From: an uncultured Prevotella sp. | Lineage (GTDB): Bacteria; Bacteroidota; Bacteroidia; Bacteroidales; Bacteroidaceae | Assembly: GCA_900770025.1 (NCBI GenBank) | Contig: CAAGIW010000063.1 | Coordinates: 1-49,336 of the forward strand | DNA length: 49,336 nucleotides | Reading direction: 5' to 3' | Shown here: positions 17,338 to 24,540 of the stretch, piece by piece | Layout: each line of letters starts with the position of its first letter | Numbering within the stretch: position 1 is the stretch's first letter | The notes under the pieces: generated by a model | Told to the model about the DNA's origin: nothing | The model's database searches: none | The model's input: only the letters and a program-made list of their open reading frames with translations | Translations under genes and position numbers: made by a program

Positions 17338-17422
17338 CGCAGATTTTGCCTATTTCCGCACAATTATTCCCACTAAATCACGGCAAAATGCACATGATAG
17401 CATCAGAAGTATCATACATCTA

Positions 17423-17455
17423 TTTGCAAAAGGGGGGTGCGGTGTTGTATCTTTG
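17423..17455 (+). promoter_or_regulatory. Promoter of the HU-like gene
   Basis: TTTG (17423-17426), a 21-bp spacer containing a G-run, and TATCTTTG (17448-17455) give a near-ideal Bacteroidota promoter. The leader before the ATG is about 70 bases. Confidence 0.8.
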
Positions 17456-17528
17456 CATTGTCTTCCGGAGGACAAGAGAACAAACAACACAATTACAAAC
17501 CAATTAAATTAAAGAAAGGAAAAACACT

Positions 17529-17966
17529 ATGGCACTTATGTGTAAACTGTATCAGAACCGTGATGAGAAGTCTCTTTTTTACAACAAGTGGTATGCCCGC
17601 GCCACCATGCTCGACACTATGGACATCAACGGCATGGCAGAGGTGATAGAAGCCAACTGTTCTATGAAGCGATCTGACATTTTGGCTGTGCTCAGCGAGA
17701 TGGTGGTGACCATGAAGCAGGCGCTGCAAGACTCCAAGCGAGTGAAGTTGGACCGCTTTGGCACCTTCAAGTTGGGCATCTCTACCAGTCCGGCCAACAG
17801 TGCGAATGAGTTTAATTTTGGACAAAACTTGAGAAACGTCAAGGTATTGTTCCAGCCTGAGCTGAAGAAGACTCAGGAGGGTAACACCCGAGCCTTTGCC
17901 ACCGGCACCAAACTGGAGTTGCTGCCCGAGAGCAAGGCCTTGAAAGAGGCAGAAAAGAAGGAATGA
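17529..17966 (+). CDS. HU-like DNA-binding protein (Bacteroidota histone-like type)
   Basis: Small nucleoid protein of 145 residues. The chain shows the HU/IHF layout: an N-terminal helical part (MDINGMAEVIEANCSMKRSD, then VLSEMVVTMKQALQDSKRV) followed by KLDRFGTFKLGI, the beta-strand and arm entry of this family. The C-terminal lysine/glutamate-rich tail is longer than in E. coli HU, as is common for the Bacteroidota variant that opens with KLYQNRDEKSLFYNKWYAR. It likely bends DNA and packs the nucleoid. It is monocistronic, with a strong promoter and a strong terminator, in keeping with an abundant protein. Confidence 0.88.
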   Translation: MALMCKLYQNRDEKSLFYNKWYARATMLDTMDINGMAEVIEANCSMKRSDILAVLSEMVVTMKQALQDSKRVKLDRFGTFKLGISTSPANSANEFNFGQNLRNVKVLFQPELKKTQEGNTRAFATGTKLELLPESKALKEAEKKE

Positions 17967-17997
17967 CCCACGTGAACAACATGACCCACATCTGAGC

Positions 17998-18036
17998 AAA
18001 AGAGGCAGGAGTTTTCAGGCTCCTGCCTCTTTTTTG
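17998..18036. terminator. Bidirectional intrinsic terminator
   Basis: AGAGGCAGGAG (18001-18011) pairs with CTCCTGCCTCT (18020-18030) around an eight-base loop, with an A-run before and a T-run after. It serves the HU-like gene on the plus strand and dusB on the minus strand. Confidence 0.9.
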
Positions 18037-18077
18037 CGTGTATCATCTGCCACCGGCGTGGTGTGGCTACCCATGTT

Positions 18078-19070
18078 CTATTCTGCCTTGCAGCCCTCAT
18101 CCACATACAGGCTCTGCAATATGCCCGTGAGTTCGGCCACGGTGGTGGCACGGAGCATGGCAATGCGCGTGGAGCGGAAGTTGGGAATGCCCTTGAAGAT
18201 GGGGGTGGCGGCCAAGTGGCGACGGGTGTGCAGGATGCCCCGATACTCGTCGATGCGCTCCACATTGATGTTCAGTTGCTCTATCAGCAGGTCAATCTTG
18301 TCGTTGTAAGAGAGCGGCGGAAGCGCCTTTTCGGGATGCAGCACCGCCTGAATGTCGCGGAAAATCCACGGACAACCAAAGGTGGCACGCCCCACCATCA
18401 CGCCATCTACCCCGTAATCGGCAAAGGCATCGGCTGCCTGCTGCGGGGTGGTGATGTCGCCATTGCCGATGATGGGGATGCGGATGCGGGGATTCTGCTT
18501 CACCTGTCTGATCAATGTCCAGTCGGCACTGCCCGTGTACATCTGCGCCCTGGTGCGCCCGTGGATGGTGAGTGCCGCTATGCCGCAGTCTTGCAGCTGC
18601 TCGGCCAAGGTGGTTATCACCAAGTTGTCGGCACTCCATCCCAACCTTGTCTTCACCGTTACGGGCAGTTTTACCGCCTGCACCACACGGCGCGTTATCT
18701 CAAGCATCAGGGGGATATTCTGCAACATGCCTGCTCCGGCCCCCTTGCCAGCCACTTTCTTCACCGGACAACCGAAGTTGAGGTCGATCACATCGGGTGC
18801 CGCCTGCTCCACAATGCGTGCCGCCTCTACCATAGCCTCCACGTCGCGCCCGTAGATCTGTATGCCCACGGGGCGCTCTTCATCGCGGATGGTGAGCTTG
18901 TTCACGGTGGATTGGATGGAGCGCACCAACGCCTCGGCACTGACAAACTCGGTATATACCATGGAAGCACCGAAGCGCTTGCACAGCATTCTGAAGCCAA
19001 TATCGGTGACATCCTCCATGGGTGCCAGCATCACGGGCTTGTCTCCTAAGTCGATATTTCCTATTTTCAT
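18078..19070 (-). CDS. dusB: tRNA-dihydrouridine synthase, DusB-like
   Basis: FMN- and NADPH-dependent enzyme that reduces specific uridines of tRNA to dihydrouridine. The 330 residues form the usual TIM barrel plus helical tRNA-binding domain. Signatures: MLAPMEDVTDIGFR near residue 14, TEFVSAEAL, the catalytic-cysteine motif DLNFGCPVKKVAGKGAGAGM, the TVKTRLGW strand, the LTIHGRTRAQMYTG loop, and GNGDITTPQQA with DGVMVGRATFGCPWIF in the FMN phosphate site. It lies 16 bp after dprA and is the last gene of the pnp-to-dusB run, ending at the shared terminator. Confidence 0.95.
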   Translation of the reverse strand: MKIGNIDLGDKPVMLAPMEDVTDIGFRMLCKRFGASMVYTEFVSAEALVRSIQSTVNKLTIRDEERPVGIQIYGRDVEAMVEAARIVEQAAPDVIDLNFGCPVKKVAGKGAGAGMLQNIPLMLEITRRVVQAVKLPVTVKTRLGWSADNLVITTLAEQLQDCGIAALTIHGRTRAQMYTGSADWTLIRQVKQNPRIRIPIIGNGDITTPQQAADAFADYGVDGVMVGRATFGCPWIFRDIQAVLHPEKALPPLSYNDKIDLLIEQLNINVERIDEYRGILHTRRHLAATPIFKGIPNFRSTRIAMLRATTVAELTGILQSLYVDEGCKAE

Positions 19071-19086
19071 GTTGTTTTTAGTTTCG

Positions 19087-20232
19087 CTATCCCAACAAGT
19101 GATAGACTCCTCCCGCCATAGGCTTCACCACTCCCTTCATCTCTAATTGGAACAGCAGGGTGGTGACGGTCTGTATGGGTATGTTTGTCTTCACCGCAAG
19201 GATGTTGGCAGAGAGATTGTCGGTATTGGCAAGCATATCCGCCAGTTGCTGCTCCTGCGGAGTGAGCTGCGGAAACAGGCTACGCTCTATGCCTGCGGCC
19301 TTGGCCTGCTGCAACTGCACGTCGCCATCCCAGCCCATAACCGTTATCAGGTCGTGTGCCGAGGTGAGGAGTTGCGCCTCTTGGTTGCGTATGAGCATGT
19401 TGCAACCGGCGGAATAGGGAGCCCCCACAGCCCCTGGGAAGGCAAACACATCGCGATGATAGTTGGCAGCGATGCGTGCAGTGATCAGTCCGCCACCCTT
19501 GTCGGCACTCTCCACCAGCACGGTGGCATCGGCCATGCCTGCCACAATGCGGTTGCGGCGCACAAAGTTCACCTTGTCGGCATTGGTCTTCGACATGTAT
19601 TCGGTGAGCAGTCCGCCCTGTTCTATCATCCTCCTTGCCGTGTCTATATGCCTTGGCGGATAGAGTTGGTCCAGTCCGTGCGCCAGCACACCCACGGTGG
19701 ACAGCCCATTGTCCAAGGCACCGCGGTGGGCATGGATATCCACACCGTAGGCCAGTCCGCTCACCACCAAGCATTGCGGACACAGTTGCTGCAGGTCGGC
19801 CATGAAGCGTCGTATGAGGTCTTGCCCATACACCGTGCAATGGCGCGTGCCCACCACAGCCACCACCCTCACGGCATTGAGCTGGGCATTGCCTTTATAG
19901 TAGAGCACCAACGGAGCATCATCGCATTCCACGAGCCGCTGCGGATAATCCTCGTCGCCATGCAGCAGCACACGGATGCCCTTGGCCTGCATCATCTGCA
20001 TCTCTGCTTCGCTGCGCTGCAGGGCGTCGTCCCACTGTTGCAGGGCCCTCTTCAGGCGTTCGGGACACTGCGGCACCAGTTCGTTGATATGGTTCCTGCT
20101 TTCATACACCCCAACAGCACTGCCCATCTGCCTGTAGAGCAGCAGCGCCATCTGCGCATTGAAGCCACTGAGGCGGGTCAGCGCCATGGCATACAGCTGT
20201 TCACTCTGCGAGCAAGGCCTTGTCATATTCAT
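19087..20232 (-). CDS. dprA: DNA-processing protein A (RecA loader for transformation)
   Basis: DprA binds single-stranded DNA taken up in transformation and loads RecA onto it. About 381 residues: an N-terminal helical SAM-like region, the extended Rossmann fold with VGTRHCTVYG, then VSGLAYGVDIHAHRGALD and GVLAHGLDQLYPPRH, and MRVRRNRIVAG-like and FAFPGAVG segments. A C-terminal winged-helix domain (about 320-381) ends the chain. The start is ATG at 20232 (ATG at 20226 is also possible), inside the 3' end of the thioesterase gene; the 32-bp overlap implies coupling. An upstream TTG (20244) is less likely. No other competence gene is present in the window. Confidence 0.93.
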   Translation of the reverse strand: MNMTRPCSQSEQLYAMALTRLSGFNAQMALLLYRQMGSAVGVYESRNHINELVPQCPERLKRALQQWDDALQRSEAEMQMMQAKGIRVLLHGDEDYPQRLVECDDAPLVLYYKGNAQLNAVRVVAVVGTRHCTVYGQDLIRRFMADLQQLCPQCLVVSGLAYGVDIHAHRGALDNGLSTVGVLAHGLDQLYPPRHIDTARRMIEQGGLLTEYMSKTNADKVNFVRRNRIVAGMADATVLVESADKGGGLITARIAANYHRDVFAFPGAVGAPYSAGCNMLIRNQEAQLLTSAHDLITVMGWDGDVQLQQAKAAGIERSLFPQLTPQEQQLADMLANTDNLSANILAVKTNIPIQTVTTLLFQLEMKGVVKPMAGGVYHLLG

Positions 20233-20596
20233 CCGAGTTACCAAGTTTTCCGTTGATCAGGCACACCAGTTCTATCACACCCTTGAAGCACACCTTGCCG
20301 TCGGAGGCTCTGAATATGTCTTGATAGAACACATACTTGATGCCCTCTTTCTTGATGTTCAGCCTGGATATGAACTCATCGTCGCACTGCAGCGGTGTTT
20401 TGTATTGCAGTGTCATCCTTGCCACCACGGCATCCACGCCCTTGCGGTGCATCTCGGCAAAGCTCAGTCCCCGTTCTTTCAGGAACAGGTGGCGCGTATG
20501 CTCTGCATAGTGCAGGTAGTTGGCATTGTTCACTATTCCTTCGATGTCGCACTCATAGTCGCGAACCATCATTCTTGTTTCAAAGATATAATCCAT
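20201..20596 (-). CDS. Acyl-CoA thioesterase, YbgC/4-hydroxybenzoyl-CoA thioesterase type
   Basis: Hot-dog-fold thioesterase of 131 residues that would hydrolyse a short- or medium-chain acyl-CoA. The N-terminal signature VRDYECDIEGIVNNANYLHY corresponds to the family's YxDTDxxGxVxNxxYxxY motif; its aspartate (in CDIEG) is the expected catalytic residue. A central FISRLNIKKEGIKYVFYQDIF pair of strands fits the fold. It lies 15 bp after the DUF2851 gene and overlaps dprA, so it is read in the same message. The true substrate is unknown. Confidence 0.85.
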   Translation of the reverse strand: MDYIFETRMMVRDYECDIEGIVNNANYLHYAEHTRHLFLKERGLSFAEMHRKGVDAVVARMTLQYKTPLQCDDEFISRLNIKKEGIKYVFYQDIFRASDGKVCFKGVIELVCLINGKLGNSDEYDKALLAE

Positions 20597-20611
20597 GATG
20601 AGCGTTAAAAG

Positions 20612-21910
20612 TTAAGCGTTTCTCTTCAGATATTCATAGCCAATGCGGCATCTCAAGCAGTCTTTGCGTTCACAATAGCGACGCTTCAGCTGTATCAGTG
20701 CCTGACTCTGTGCCGCATTGTCCACCTTGAGCCCGCACTCCTGCCACATGCGCACGATATGATTGTCTTCTGCCTTCACCTGTTCCTGCATGGCGATGGC
20801 CCGCTCACACAGGTTCTCGTCCATCAGATGGCGGCCATAGGCAAAGAGCATGGGGATGGCGGTGTTGATGACCAACAGGCGCAGCGAGGCGGGAGACAGA
20901 TGCTTGTCTGACCTGGCCGAGGCCTGTCCGAAGGCATAGTGGGTGGTCCAGTAGTCGGTCACACAGGTGCTCATGCAACTGTTGATGGCATCGATGGTAG
21001 AACACTCCACCAAACGACTCAGGTTGATGCCGTTGCTGCAATAGAGGTGCACCAACTGAGCAATGCGAATATGGGGGAAGTTCTGCGGCCTCAGCCTCAG
21101 AAAGCGCCACAAATGGTGCGGCAGAGGGGTCAGACCATACTTGTGTTGCAAGAAACTGTACTCTGCTGCCAACCGGCAATAATGGTCGTCGGCTAATGCT
21201 TCCTGCCTGCCAGACACGGGCAAGGCATCCTCGTCGAGCAGTCCGGCCTGCCCCATGAAGAGCGCCTCTACCTGAAACTCGTTCTCGCGATGCTTGCCAG
21301 CCACCGACAGGGGGAAACTTTCGGCCCACTGTTCAAAGGCATCTCCGTTGATGCCAAAGCCATAGTTGCGCGCCAAGGTGGCAAAGAAGGCATGTTCCCA
21401 GTCGCCCTGATGGCGGCGTGCAATGGCATCGATGGCCAGCGTCTTCTGCTCCAACCGCTCCATCTGCAGGGCAGCCAGCCAGGAGTGCATCGTCAGATGA
21501 CTGAGCCCGGCTATCACCTTGTGGCAGGGCGGATACTTGTCGGCGGCCAGCAGTTCGTTATAATTGTCGGTCACATGGGGCGGGATGTCCAACTGCAACT
21601 GCGGGATATGGGTGCCATCGGGGCGGAACACCTCGGCATCCACCACCTGCGCCACGTGCAGTATCACGTTGCCATAGGCCTTGTCGGTGTCGTGATGATG
21701 GGCAAACCAGTCGGCGGCATGGTGGTGTATCTCCACATTGCCCACCCAGAGCGTGCCGCCTATCTTCACCTTGGCGTTGAAGAAATCGGGACCGCTGTCG
21801 GTATTGTGCAGCCCAGGGTCTATCACCTCCAATGCCTGTCCGTCGGTGGTGTGCAGTTGTTTCAGCGGGAAGAGTTTGTGCTTCCACACATAGTGCAGCA
21901 GTATTTCCAT
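20612..21910 (-). CDS. DUF2851 family protein
   Basis: Conserved protein of 432 residues, typical of Bacteroidota, with no established activity. Recognisable stretches are MEILLHYVWKHKLFP at the start, VIDPGLHNTDSGPDFFNAKV, GNVEIHHHAADWFAHHHD and a C-terminal segment with four cysteines (CGLKVDNAAQSQALI, then YCERKDCLRC) that may bind metal. The DSGPDFFNA and GNVEIH combination resembles a PD-(D/E)xK nuclease core, which is inference. The start is the ATG at 21910, matching the conserved MEILLHYVWKHK opening; an upstream in-frame ATG at 21955 lies in the pnp terminator hairpin. It sits between pnp and the thioesterase gene. Confidence 0.88.
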   Translation of the reverse strand: MEILLHYVWKHKLFPLKQLHTTDGQALEVIDPGLHNTDSGPDFFNAKVKIGGTLWVGNVEIHHHAADWFAHHHDTDKAYGNVILHVAQVVDAEVFRPDGTHIPQLQLDIPPHVTDNYNELLAADKYPPCHKVIAGLSHLTMHSWLAALQMERLEQKTLAIDAIARRHQGDWEHAFFATLARNYGFGINGDAFEQWAESFPLSVAGKHRENEFQVEALFMGQAGLLDEDALPVSGRQEALADDHYCRLAAEYSFLQHKYGLTPLPHHLWRFLRLRPQNFPHIRIAQLVHLYCSNGINLSRLVECSTIDAINSCMSTCVTDYWTTHYAFGQASARSDKHLSPASLRLLVINTAIPMLFAYGRHLMDENLCERAIAMQEQVKAEDNHIVRMWQECGLKVDNAAQSQALIQLKRRYCERKDCLRCRIGYEYLKRNA

Positions 21911-21922
21911 GCCATTTGAAAA

Positions 21923-21952
21923 CAGCCACCCTTGAAGATACAAAGGTGGCTG
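21923..21952 (-). terminator. Hairpin after pnp
   Basis: CAGCCACC and GGTGGCTG form an 8-bp stem (21923-21930 and 21945-21952). On the minus strand it is followed by TTTTC. It lies 29 bp after the pnp stop and 12 bp before the DUF2851 ATG, so it may be a partial terminator or processing site. Confidence 0.6.
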
Positions 21953-21980
21953 CACATTATATTACATGTGATTCAATTCA

Positions 21981-24323
21981 TTAGAAGTCTAAATGATCCA
22001 AAGAGTCGTTGAAATCCTTCGGCTCATGGCTTTCGGTCAACGGATTCTCCTGCTCGTTTCTCTCCTGGAACTGACGGCGTTCGCCACGCTCTGGACGCTG
22101 ACGACGATCGCCCCTGTCGCCACGCTGGCGGCGTTCACCACGCTCAGGACGCTCTCCGCGCTCTCTTCTTGCGGGGCGTTCCACGTAGTCGGCAGGCTTC
22201 TCGATGAGCACTCTGTGAGAAAGCTTGAACTTGCCTGTCTTGGGATCTATCTCCATCAGCTTCACCTTTATCTTGTCACCCTCCTTGATGCCTGCCTCTT
22301 CCACTGTTTCCAGTCGCTTCCAGTCAATCTCAGAGATGTGCAGCAAGCCGTCCTTGCCGGGCATGAACTCCACAAAGCAGCCGTATGCCTGGATGGAGCG
22401 CACCACACCGTCGTACACCTCGCCCACCTCGGGGATGGCCACGATGGCACGTATCTTGGCCAATGCGGCCTCGATGCATTCCTTATTGGGTCCGCTCACC
22501 TGCACCTTGCCCACGCCATCAACCTCGTCGATCACGATGGTGGCACCGGTATCTTCCTGCATCTGCTGGATAATCTTGCCACCAGGACCTATCACAGCAC
22601 CGATGAACTCCTTGGGAATCTCTATCTGTACGATGCGCGGCACGTGGGGCTTCAGTTCGGGACGCGGTTCAGCAATGGTGTCGGTGAGTTTGGAGAGGAT
22701 ATGCTCTCTGCCCTCCTTGGCCTGCATCAGCGCCTTTTCAAGTATCTCGAAGCTCAGACCGTCGCACTTGATGTCCATCTGTGTGGCGGTAAGTCCGTCC
22801 TTGGTTCCTGTGGTCTTGAAGTCCATGTCGCCCAAGTGGTCCTCATCTCCTAAGATGTCACTCAGCACTGCATACTTGTCTTCTCCTGGGTTCTTGATAA
22901 GTCCCATGGCAATACCGCTCACAGGCTTCTTCATGGGCACGCCGGCATCCATCAGTGCCAAGGTTCCTGCGCATACAGTGGCCATGGATGAAGAACCATT
23001 GCTCTCCAATATCTGCGACACCAAGCGCACGGTATAGGGGAAGTCTTCGGGTATCTGACCCTTGAGTCCGCGCCATGCCAAGTGGCCATGACCTATCTCG
23101 CGGCGGCCCACTCCACGCTGTGCCTTAGCTTCACCGGTACAGAACGGGGGGAAGTTGTAGTGCAACAGGAAGCGCATGTAGCTCTTCTCCAGCACATCGT
23201 CCACCATTTTCTCGTCTAATTTGGTGCCCAGCGTACAGGTGGAAAGGCTCTGGGTCTCGCCACGTGTAAAGATGGCACTGCCGTGGGGCATGGGCAGGGG
23301 TGACACCTCGCACCATATCGGGCGTATTTCGTTGGTTTTGCGACCGTCGAGACGGATGCCTTCGTCGAGGATGCAGCGGCGCATGGCATCGCGCATCACA
23401 TCATGGTAGTAGCGATCCATCATGGCAGCCTTCTCTTCTTGCTCATCTTCGGTCAGGTCGGCATGTGCAGCCACGTAAGCCTCCTTAAAGTCGGCAAGAA
23501 TCTTATCGAAAGCGTCTTGGCGTGCCTGCTTGTCCAAGGCCTGCTTGGTCACATCGTAGGCCGGCTGATAGAGCTCCTTGTTCATCTGTGCGCGCAGTTC
23601 TTCGTCGTTCACCTCGTGGTCGTATTCGCGCTTCACGTCCTTGCCCAGTTCCTTGCTCAGTTCGGTCTGCAGCAAGCACATGGGCTTGATGGCCTCCATG
23701 GCAGCCTTGAGGGCACCAATCATGTCCTGTTCGCTCACCTCTTTCATCTCGCCTTCCACCATCATGATGTTCTCGGCAGAGGCACCCACCATGATATCCA
23801 TGTCGGCATCGGCCATCTGCTGGAAGGTGGGGTTGATGACATACTCGCCATTGACACGTGCCACGCGCACCTCACTGATGGGGCACTCAAAGGGAATATC
23901 TGAACACGCCAGGGCTGCAGAGGCAGCAAATCCGGCAAGAGCGTCGGGTTGGTCCACACCATCGGCAGAGAGCAACATCACATTCACAAACACTTCTGCG
24001 TGATAGTTGGAGGGGAACAGGGGGCGAAGCACGCGGTCCACCAATCGTGAGGTAAGGATCTCGTTGTCGCTGGCTTTGCCTTCGCGCTTGGTAAATCCGC
24101 CGGGGAAACGTCCAGCTGCCGAATACTGTTCTCTGTAATCTACCTGCAAAGGCATGAAATCGGTTCCGGGAACTGCATCTTTTGCGGCACAAACAGTAGC
24201 CAAAAGCACGGTGTTTCCCATGCGGAGCATCACGCTTCCGTCGGTCTGCTTTGCCACCTTCCCGGTTTCAATGGTGATGGTTCTTCCATCAGCCAATTGA
24301 AGGGTCTTTGTAATTACGTTCAT
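21981..24323 (-). CDS. pnp: Polyribonucleotide nucleotidyltransferase (PNPase)
   Basis: Phosphorolytic 3'-5' exoribonuclease of the RNA degradation machinery; 780 residues. The two RNase PH domains are evident (FPGGFTKREGKASDNEIL and RLVDRVLRPLFP in the first; the second begins near residue 320 with IRLDGRKTNEIRPI and contains QRGVGRREIGHGHLAWR). A KH domain (KEFIGAVIGPGGKIIQQMQ, near 570) and an S1 domain (VYDGVVRSIQAYGCFVEF, near 640) follow. The C-terminal tail is a low-complexity run of arginine, glycine and glutamate repeats (RGER/RGDR) of about 50 residues, likely an RNA- or partner-binding tail. It has its own promoter at 24393-24426 and a leader hairpin. Confidence 0.97.
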   Translation of the reverse strand: MNVITKTLQLADGRTITIETGKVAKQTDGSVMLRMGNTVLLATVCAAKDAVPGTDFMPLQVDYREQYSAAGRFPGGFTKREGKASDNEILTSRLVDRVLRPLFPSNYHAEVFVNVMLLSADGVDQPDALAGFAASAALACSDIPFECPISEVRVARVNGEYVINPTFQQMADADMDIMVGASAENIMMVEGEMKEVSEQDMIGALKAAMEAIKPMCLLQTELSKELGKDVKREYDHEVNDEELRAQMNKELYQPAYDVTKQALDKQARQDAFDKILADFKEAYVAAHADLTEDEQEEKAAMMDRYYHDVMRDAMRRCILDEGIRLDGRKTNEIRPIWCEVSPLPMPHGSAIFTRGETQSLSTCTLGTKLDEKMVDDVLEKSYMRFLLHYNFPPFCTGEAKAQRGVGRREIGHGHLAWRGLKGQIPEDFPYTVRLVSQILESNGSSSMATVCAGTLALMDAGVPMKKPVSGIAMGLIKNPGEDKYAVLSDILGDEDHLGDMDFKTTGTKDGLTATQMDIKCDGLSFEILEKALMQAKEGREHILSKLTDTIAEPRPELKPHVPRIVQIEIPKEFIGAVIGPGGKIIQQMQEDTGATIVIDEVDGVGKVQVSGPNKECIEAALAKIRAIVAIPEVGEVYDGVVRSIQAYGCFVEFMPGKDGLLHISEIDWKRLETVEEAGIKEGDKIKVKLMEIDPKTGKFKLSHRVLIEKPADYVERPARRERGERPERGERRQRGDRGDRRQRPERGERRQFQERNEQENPLTESHEPKDFNDSLDHLDF

Positions 24324-24344
24324 CTTGTTAAAAACATCTATAAG

Positions 24345-24372
24345 CGGTGTACCTTCTCTTGACGCACACCGT
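24345..24372 (-). promoter_or_regulatory. Stem-loop in the pnp leader
   Basis: CGGTGT and ACACCG form a 6-bp stem around a 15-base loop in the untranslated leader, about 20 bases before the pnp start. In other bacteria PNPase controls its own message through leader hairpins, so this is a candidate autoregulatory site by analogy only. Confidence 0.45.
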
Positions 24373-24392
24373 GGTTAAAAATAAAAATCGCA

Positions 24393-24426
24393 CAAAGATA
24401 CTTAAAATCAATGGAATGGCTGCAAA
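24393..24426 (-). promoter_or_regulatory. Promoter of pnp
   Basis: The minus strand has TTTG (24423-24426), 22 bp, then TATCTTTG (24393-24400). Transcription would start about 60 bases before the pnp ATG. Confidence 0.7.
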
Positions 24427-24465
24427 ATACCCCATTTATTTTCTTTTTTTATGAAATGGGAAGAC

Positions 24466-24499
24466 AAAAAGCCGGCGGAGCAGCAGTCCCACCGGCTTT
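24466..24499 (-). terminator. Intrinsic terminator of the LruC gene pair
   Basis: On the minus strand, AAAGCCGG (24492-24499) pairs with CCGGCTTT (24468-24475), extended by GG/CC pairs, and runs into TTTTTG. It lies 42 bp after the stop of the second LruC gene. Confidence 0.85.
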
Positions 24500-24540
24500 G
24501 ACGGATGTCAATATCGTTCAAAATGTATGTGCCTGTAGGC

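Noticed and set aside
22020..22190. Arg-Gly-Glu repeat tail of PNPase as a possible assembly error or fusion
   Set aside because: The frame is intact to a normal stop, and basic low-complexity tails are common on RNA-binding proteins of this group.
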